DNA of 56,840 nt from a virus, in the IMG/VR virus record IMGVR_UViG_3300025120_014829, positions 1 through 56,840 of that record. One strand, given 5' to 3'. Below, piece by piece: positions 52,064-56,840 of this stretch (positions are counted from its first letter, which is position 1; each line of letters starts with the position of its first letter). A program made the translations under genes and the position numbers. The notes under the pieces are model-generated. The model saw only the letters and a program-made list of their open reading frames with translations, did no database searches and was not told the origin of the DNA.

Positions 52064-52294
52064 TTAGCCAATTGTGGAAGTTGAGGTCTTTCCATCAATG
52101 TATGAGTTGAGAAAACTCTGGAAAGCACGAGCTTCTTTAACAGTCATCGTAATCTGTGAACGAGATGTGTAATAAGAATCATCTGGTGCGTTTGTGGTAA
52201 TAGATACTGTATTAGAACCTACTTTGTGAGACTTTGTGTCACGACTGATATTGAAATTGAAACGTTTTGTGCTTTTTGACTTATTGAATTGCAT
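52064..52294 (-). CDS. Small hypothetical protein
   Basis: A 76-residue protein, Ser/Thr-rich and probably beta-sheet with one helix: FNFNISRDTKSHKVG, then MTVKEARAFQSFLNSYIDG. No recognised family. It is a single-gene unit: a promoter-like TTGTAA, 17 bases and TATTAT precede it, and a strong terminator follows. That suggests high, independent expression. Confidence 0.6.
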   Translation of the reverse strand: MQFNKSKSTKRFNFNISRDTKSHKVGSNTVSITTNAPDDSYYTSRSQITMTVKEARAFQSFLNSYIDGKTSTSTIG

Positions 52295-52402
52295 GTATTT
52301 TCTCCTGTTACTTGCTAATTATTGAATTCCTTTAAATCCAATATTAATATAATACCGAAGAATACTGTGCTTTACAAAAGTTTTCAAATAAACTTAACTT
52401 AT
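52295..52402 (-). promoter_or_regulatory. Promoter region of the 76-residue gene
   Basis: A 108-base gap. On the minus strand TTGTAA, 17 bases and TATTAT match sigma-70 elements in 4/6 and 5/6 positions. ACAGGAGAA provides the ribosome-binding site. Nothing else was seen here. Confidence 0.45.
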
Positions 52403-53491
52403 TTACCTGTCTAAAAACAGAGAATACGACCCATCATAGTACTTTATAATAATACTAGCATTCTCAGCAGCATTAATTAAATGATGAGAGTGGTAAATAT
52501 AAGACTCATATGTTTGTTCATCAATTTTTTGCTTATATTCCTCAACAAAATCATTATAACTTTGCATCATTTCTACAAAAAATCGAATATTAACATTAAC
52601 AATCTTATCAATCCCTTCAGTATTATTGTAGATTTCTTTGGCAACCTGGTCAGGCGTTAATGATTTAATCATTTTAAAAAACACATTAAAACGATCGATT
52701 CCATCTTTTGTTGCAAATCCTCGACGAAAGTACTCAAATATTTCAGCAATTGTGGTACCACTCGAAGCGCGCTGTTCATAACTTAATTCTGATGGTGATA
52801 AACTATCTCCGGAAAAACCAAGCAGTGGTAGTAATATGTCTTTTAAAGTGTCATCAAATTCACTTTTTAGTTCATTCTCAGTGCGATTAATAAATGAAAA
52901 GACTTTGCTAAATCCAGCAGGTGTAAAGTGTTTTATATTAATACCCTTTGAATATCCTGAGTGCAAAAAGATTGTTTTAAAAAATAAATGAATAGGACTA
53001 ATTCCGTGAGCATTAGAAGTAACAAGAAAATCATCATACTTTTCACCCATCTCAATTAAATCATCCCGCGAGTCTGTTAAATAAAAAGAATTGTCATGCG
53101 CAATCTTGAAAAACACAGCAATAAAATTTACTTCTGATGTCAAATTACCTAACTTTGTCAAGTTTTCTCTACCAGAAGGTGTCATTAACTTACCAATCGA
53201 CGAAGCCCCTCTTGTATCACCACCGTGCATAGAGTACTTACTAGTAAAAAACTCTAGCCTGGATGGCAACTCTAGAGTAGAATCTGTTTTTTTAAAACCA
53301 GATCTTTGCTTAGATCTATATATCCCGTCAGGTAAAGCACGATACAGCGACAGCACACTCTGTATCATTAATCCCACAGCATGACTAGTCATCGTAGATT
53401 CTTTAAATTCGTCAGGAGCAGACTGCAAAGCTAGCGTGTGCATTAACGATTCTTGTATTAACTTTCTTAATATTTTCTTTGTTACTTTCAT
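52403..53491 (-). CDS. Hypothetical protein with shared N-terminal module
   Basis: A 362-residue, mostly helical protein. The start MKVTKKILRKLIQES is the shared module (I-Q-E-S at 12-15). The rest has no motif I recognise. A KYSMHGGDTRGAS and a YESYIYHSHHLINAAENA segment are notable. It precedes the terminator-bounded 76-residue gene. Its size suggests an ejected or head-internal protein if the module is a capsid signal. Confidence 0.6.
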   Translation of the reverse strand: MKVTKKILRKLIQESLMHTLALQSAPDEFKESTMTSHAVGLMIQSVLSLYRALPDGIYRSKQRSGFKKTDSTLELPSRLEFFTSKYSMHGGDTRGASSIGKLMTPSGRENLTKLGNLTSEVNFIAVFFKIAHDNSFYLTDSRDDLIEMGEKYDDFLVTSNAHGISPIHLFFKTIFLHSGYSKGINIKHFTPAGFSKVFSFINRTENELKSEFDDTLKDILLPLLGFSGDSLSPSELSYEQRASSGTTIAEIFEYFRRGFATKDGIDRFNVFFKMIKSLTPDQVAKEIYNNTEGIDKIVNVNIRFFVEMMQSYNDFVEEYKQKIDEQTYESYIYHSHHLINAAENASIIIKYYDGSYSLFLDR

Positions 53492-53524
53492 TAAGTTCTC
53501 TTTCTTTTGTATATTATGCAGGTA

Positions 53525-54073
53525 CTAATACCGGCCTATAGCACGTATCTCTTGAATAATAATTTTTCTTATTTGATTACGTGTTAATTTCTCTTCAATC
53601 CCAGCACGTGTCCTATTGCTAGGGTTGGCATTAAAATACCTATCCATATGTATATCGTCTAAATCAATGATTCGACCTAGGTCATCTCCAGCATCTCTCA
53701 CAGCTTTATCCATCGCTAGTTCTTGTGCCTGAGACTCAATACCACCAAAACCATATATTCTACCTAGCGCATCTTTGCTTTCTTCCGGATCTTGTGGGAG
53801 ATTGCTTAAAATATCTTCTGCTCGACCTCCTAATTTCTCCATATCACCAACTTCTTGATACGCGATGTAATTATCCACGTAATTAGGCGCACCGTACGAG
53901 TCTAGAAAGCTTCTAGCTTGATTTATATCCTCTGGTGTTCCTCGATCAATCATTGCATTAATTTTTTCTGCATGAGATGCAGGAATATGTGCAGGTAACG
54001 AGGGTTTGATTCTATGCTCGAAAAACATAGCTTCACTGATTAATTTTCTTATTTGATTCCGGGTAGTTTTCAT
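53525..54073 (-). CDS. Module protein, paralogue of the 55067 gene; module at both ends
   Basis: A 182-residue protein. N-terminal MKTTRNQIRKLISEAM carries I-S-E-A. The C-terminus EKLTRNQIRKIIIQEIRAIG is a second copy of the module (TRNQIRK is identical). The central part, HRIKPS, then EKINAMIDRG, QARSFLDSYGAPNYVDNY, and EVGDMEKLGGRAEDILSN, is clearly related to the protein at 55067-55828. Function unknown. Confidence 0.65.
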   Translation of the reverse strand: MKTTRNQIRKLISEAMFFEHRIKPSLPAHIPASHAEKINAMIDRGTPEDINQARSFLDSYGAPNYVDNYIAYQEVGDMEKLGGRAEDILSNLPQDPEESKDALGRIYGFGGIESQAQELAMDKAVRDAGDDLGRIIDLDDIHMDRYFNANPSNRTRAGIEEKLTRNQIRKIIIQEIRAIGRY

Positions 54074-54106
54074 TATAATTCCTTTTGTTCTTAAATAATT
54101 ATGTAA

Positions 54107-54481
54107 CTACAATCCAAATAACTCATTCCGCTCATCGCTATACAGAACACGCATATGCACACTAGCATTAAGTGCCGCAGCCTTGGCCAGTCGATGATTC
54201 CCGTCGAGCACTACAACAGGGCGCTTGGTCACACGATCCACTTCAACAATGATCGGCGTCAATATATTTGCGCGCTGCACTCGATGTGTCTCGATACCTG
54301 TTATCTCGCGTGCTAGCATCTTCTTAAGTTTACACGCATTCATTGTGATCACCGGCCGTGCACGACTGTCTAAGAAACCGGTCACATCCCCTAAACTAAC
54401 AACTCGATCTCCCATATCCCAAGTCGTATTAAGGCCTGACTCACGTATTAATCGTCTTAGTTGCCGGCGAGTAATTCTCAT
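54107..54481 (-). CDS. ParB/sulfiredoxin-like domain protein with shared module
   Basis: A 124-residue protein. MRITRRQLRRLIRESG is the shared module in its cleanest form (I-R-E-S). Residues about 70-115 form a ParB/Srx-like fold: ILTPIIVEVDRV, then VVVLDGNHRLAKAAALNA with DGNHR at 93-97, the conserved nucleotide-binding/phosphate loop. Such domains occur in DNA-binding, CTPase and nuclease proteins. It might enter the head with DNA if the module is a targeting signal. Confidence 0.65.
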   Translation of the reverse strand: MRITRRQLRRLIRESGLNTTWDMGDRVVSLGDVTGFLDSRARPVITMNACKLKKMLAREITGIETHRVQRANILTPIIVEVDRVTKRPVVVLDGNHRLAKAAALNASVHMRVLYSDERNELFGL

Positions 54482-54494
54482 TCTTTCCTCTTTT

Positions 54495-55067
54495 TTAATT
54501 AATTAACTCGTCAAGTAAGTCATTATTAGGATTGTAATACGCACCGTCTTCCCAGTCAAACTCGTACGCTCCGGTATAGTAATACTCATTTACATCGTCC
54601 ATGTTATTCAGAAGCCATCTTTCAGCTTCAGAGACAACCTTGTCGAATAGAGCTAGCAACTCTGAACTACTTAGGCTGGGGCTACCCGCCTTTTTGGCTC
54701 TCACAGCATTTTTGACTTTTTGAAAAAGTCTTTTACTCACCGGGGCTTCAACACGTCGAAATTTGGAACCATCTTTGTTGACGTATGCCACACTAAGCGT
54801 GGGTCGGCTAGACAAGCGTTCATACCCACCTCTCATCTTTACAACAGCTGGGGCATCCATTTGATCTGAGATGTCAATTAAATTTGCCGCGGACTTGAAA
54901 TACTCATCGCTGTCTCCTGACATTGTTGACACTTTCTCCCTGTATTCCGGATTATCTGATACGATCATTGACTGCGGAATGTGCCTATCTTCACCGCTTG
55001 GAAATGTGTTCGGGTCATACATGGCTTCGCTAATTAATCGTCTTAATTGTTTTCTTGTGATAATCAT
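54495..55067 (-). CDS. Hypothetical protein with shared N-terminal module
   Basis: A 190-residue acidic protein. It begins MIITRKQLRRLISEAMYDP (I-S-E-A). The acidic, tyrosine-rich C-terminus (YYYTGAYEFDWEDGAYYN) is conspicuous. The start overlaps the stop of the upstream paralogue by one base (TAATG). No recognised family. Confidence 0.6.
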   Translation of the reverse strand: MIITRKQLRRLISEAMYDPNTFPSGEDRHIPQSMIVSDNPEYREKVSTMSGDSDEYFKSAANLIDISDQMDAPAVVKMRGGYERLSSRPTLSVAYVNKDGSKFRRVEAPVSKRLFQKVKNAVRAKKAGSPSLSSSELLALFDKVVSEAERWLLNNMDDVNEYYYTGAYEFDWEDGAYYNPNNDLLDELIN

Positions 55068-55828
55068 TATGACCTCTGTATATATAGTCGTCTTGGATCT
55101 CTATGTATCTGCAACATCTTGATCGCTGTTTCTATCTTAGTGTAGATTCCATATCGGAACTGAGAACGATCACGATTAAAATCACGTAAGTCATCAGCCA
55201 TGACAATGTGAGTATAAGACTTATTAATAAATGAATACAACGCATCAATCAAGTCTTCAACTTCAACACCAATAGCAACTTCACCACCAGGTAACTCAGG
55301 TGCACGCAAGTAATACTGATCTGTCATTTCGATCTCGAGAATGCGACGCACTGCCATTTCTTGTAATAGTTTATGCTCCAAAAACATGTCCGGGTCGCGA
55401 TGCTGAGGTATAGCATTTAGATGCTCTTTGTTTCTATTTTTTGCATATCTAGTATAGTAAGAGTCATAAAACGAGTCTAGTCGATCCTCTTGTTTCTCGA
55501 AGTCTTTCATGAAATCGCGTGCTATGGCCCTTGCTCGATCGTCCACTGATTGCACATCGCCATAACGATAACCGGGATCACTAAGAATTTCAGCTGCTTC
55601 ATTTCCTAGCTTCTCTAAGTCACCAACTTTTTCGTACGTCATATAGCTATCAACATAGTCTGGGTCTCCGTCAAATGCATCTATTAGTGACTGCGCCTGC
55701 GCTAGGCGACCACCATCAATGAGACTATGTATCTTATTTAAATGCTCCGGCGGGATATTAGTAACAGAAGGCTTGATTCTCACTTCTTGTAAAATAATTT
55801 GTCGTAATTGTCTTCGTGTCACTTTCAT
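55067..55828 (-). CDS. Module protein, paralogue of the 53525 gene
   Basis: About 253 residues from the ATG at 55828 (GGAG six bases upstream). MKVTRRQLRQIILQEV is the shared module (L-Q-E-V). It is followed by VRIKPS, then LNKIHSLIDGG, AQSLIDAFDGDPDYVDSY and KVGDLEKLGNEAAEILSD, shared with the 182-residue protein. The C-terminal 120 residues differ and contain LLQEMAVRRILEIEM, another module-like helix. Function unknown. An upstream in-frame start at 55873 lacks a ribosome-binding site. Confidence 0.65.
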   Translation of the reverse strand: MKVTRRQLRQIILQEVRIKPSVTNIPPEHLNKIHSLIDGGRLAQAQSLIDAFDGDPDYVDSYMTYEKVGDLEKLGNEAAEILSDPGYRYGDVQSVDDRARAIARDFMKDFEKQEDRLDSFYDSYYTRYAKNRNKEHLNAIPQHRDPDMFLEHKLLQEMAVRRILEIEMTDQYYLRAPELPGGEVAIGVEVEDLIDALYSFINKSYTHIVMADDLRDFNRDRSQFRYGIYTKIETAIKMLQIHRDPRRLYIQRS

Positions 55829-55986
55829 TATGACTCCATGATATGATGTATATAAATAACTATCAAAGATCAACTTATTTGTCTCCGGTAAAATTTCAAT
55901 AAAAACCCCCGGTCCTCACCGGCGCGAGCTAGCCCTACCCTATGAACGCCGAGTAAGACCCCGCAGGGTCCTCCTCAGCTCACACT
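55829..55986 (-). terminator. Intergenic region with GC-rich hairpins and terminator
   Basis: A 158-base gap downstream of the zinc-protein gene. On the minus strand a GACCC-TGCG-GGGTC hairpin lies near 55960-55975. A CCGGT-GAGG-ACCGG stem (55909-55922) followed by GGG and TTTTT (55901-55905) is a good rho-independent terminator. The left half is AT-rich phage-like sequence, so the composition changes within this gap. Confidence 0.7.
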
Positions 55987-56337
55987 CTACTTTTTCTTTC
56001 CGATACCGGTCAAATGCCACACATCATAGTACTCTGGACACTCATATACCTCTACAGCTTCACACCTAGCTTTATCATTTATCTTTGCACACACAGCTTC
56101 TATCTTATCCCGATCTAAGTAAGCACGCTTCAAACGACCTAGATGATCTCGACAACTACACACCTTATAATGCTCATCATTCGACTTCGTCCGCAAGTGC
56201 CAGTAATCACAACGTGCACATCGATAAGGCACTAACTTACGATGCTTCCGCTTACACTTCTTAGCATATCGTCGAGCCTCTGTCTTACTATGAAACACCA
56301 TCATCGGTCGACCGGTGCCTAAATGAACACAATTCAT
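55987..56337 (-). CDS. Duplicated zinc-binding (WHL-motif) protein
   Basis: About 116 residues, very basic with many cysteines. Two halves appear to be duplicated: SKTEARRYAKKCKRK leads to YRCARCDYWHLR, and DRDKIEAVCAKINDK leads to YECPEYYDVWHLT. In the second copy the second metal cysteine is lost. Such short Y-x-C-x2-C-x3-WHL modules occur in many phage and bacterial small proteins. The ATG at 56337 overlaps the viperin-like stop (56334) as ATGA, with GGAGGT seven bases upstream, so translation is coupled to that gene. Confidence 0.7.
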   Translation of the reverse strand: MNCVHLGTGRPMMVFHSKTEARRYAKKCKRKHRKLVPYRCARCDYWHLRTKSNDEHYKVCSCRDHLGRLKRAYLDRDKIEAVCAKINDKARCEAVEVYECPEYYDVWHLTGIGKKK

Positions 56338-56840
56338 TTTGACACCTCCCAAGACCAAACTCCACCGCGATCCTCAAATACATCATCGTTGAACATCGAC
56401 TCGATCTCCGACCAAGCCCGATCCATGCCTACCTCAGGAATCGGGGCACTGCGCTTGAATTCCCCTCCCACATTATTATAAAACCTCAACTTACCGTCGA
56501 GCATGCAATAACTACCAGTCATTAACTCATTCGACTCAACAACAGGCTCTAAGTGCTCATGCCGAGCAACCCAAGCCCGAAATTCCTCACTCGTGATCTC
56601 TAACTCATCCCATACATCATCATTCTCGCCTTTGATCGGTAAGGCCTGGAAAACTTTCCAGCGATGTGGCCTTAACTGCGCGACTAAGTCAGACATGTCG
56701 TCAGCCTTATTATAGTTACACACAACTGTGTTCAGCTTCAACTGATAACCGAGATCTTGTGCAGCTTGCCAGCTTACCAGCGACCGCTCGAGATGCTTAC
56801 TGTATCCCGCCTTGAGCTCGCCTGCGCGTCCTCGGCCGAT
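56334..56840 (-). CDS. Viperin-family radical SAM protein, C-terminal part (5' end outside window)
   Basis: At least 168 codons, open to the right edge. The visible part matches vertebrate and prokaryotic viperins: IGRG, YSKHLERSLVSWQAA, LKLNTVVCNYNKADDM, LRPHRWKVFQALPIKGEND (cf. human NPVRWKVFQCLLIEGEN), ITSEEFRAWVARHE, VVESNELMTGSYCMLDGKLRFYN, VGMDRAWSEIESM, and RGGVWSW. Viperins turn a nucleoside triphosphate into a 3'-deoxy-3',4'-didehydro chain terminator. The CxxxCxxC iron-sulfur motif lies upstream, outside the window, so activity cannot be judged. GC content is higher than elsewhere. Confidence 0.85.
   Translation of the reverse strand: MGRGRAGELKAGYSKHLERSLVSWQAAQDLGYQLKLNTVVCNYNKADDMSDLVAQLRPHRWKVFQALPIKGENDDVWDELEITSEEFRAWVARHEHLEPVVESNELMTGSYCMLDGKLRFYNNVGGEFKRSAPIPEVGMDRAWSEIESMFNDDVFEDRGGVWSWEVSK

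Noticed and set aside
55851-55858. TATAAATA on the plus strand
   Set aside because: No plus-strand gene follows; probably chance in AT-rich DNA. A similar copy inside the nucleotidyltransferase gene (near 43870) is also in coding sequence.
1-56840. tRNA and rRNA genes
   Set aside because: No cloverleaf with a T-loop GTTCRANNC motif or rRNA-like stretch was found by eye. A tRNAscan-SE run would settle it.

Overview
The window looks like about 57 kb of a large, AT-rich tailed-phage genome, most likely a T4-like myovirus of the kind found in seawater. No terminase, major capsid, polymerase or tRNA gene is visible, so this assignment is inference. It rests on a T4 gp55-like late sigma factor beside a gp5-like baseplate hub/spike protein, a repetitive fibre of about 1,090 residues, PhoH with a PIN domain, a UvsE-type UV endonuclease, dense gene packing with ATGA/TAATG overlaps, and long single-strand blocks. 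The abundance of LPS-type sugar genes suggests a Gram-negative host. GC content rises towards the right end: a hand count gives 20/60 at 29101-29160 and 30/60 at 56341-56400.

Layout, left to right. (1) 1-3 kb: baseplate and late sigma block on the minus strand. (2) 3-29.7 kb: an almost uninterrupted minus-strand glycan cluster. It holds glycosyltransferases, two UDP-sugar dehydrogenases, several SDR epimerases, KdsA, NeuB, two CMP-sugar synthetases, a GT42/MptE-like protein, methyltransferases, a carbamoyltransferase, a cupin and a PhyH dioxygenase. A Cas4/RecB-like Fe-S nuclease is embedded in it. (3) 29.7-33.3 kb: tail fibre and a small beta-rich partner. (4) 33.3-41.9 kb: PhoH, a small sigma-region-4 protein, a histone H1-like protein, a divergent GroEL-like protein, and the complete bacterial stress trio PrkA, SpoVR and YeaH (DUF444). 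(5) 42-56 kb: an accessory region in which nine proteins start with variants of the same basic N-terminal helix, ending in an (I/L)xE motif (L-L-E or E-Q-E in the 43156 protein). Between them lie a nucleotidyltransferase, UvsE, a serine protease, two metalloproteases, a DUF192 protein and a fatty-acid hydroxylase. (6) The right edge: a GC-richer two-gene unit, a viperin homologue cut off by the window edge and a translationally coupled zinc-binding protein.

The most notable signals are a probable phage-encoded viperin (a radical-SAM enzyme making ddhNTP chain terminators), the shared N-terminal module that resembles a T4-type capsid-targeting and prohead-protease signal, an in-frame TGA followed by 83 further open codons, and the PrkA-SpoVR-YeaH set next to a chaperonin-like gene. 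All functions are inferred from motifs read by eye; no database search was run.
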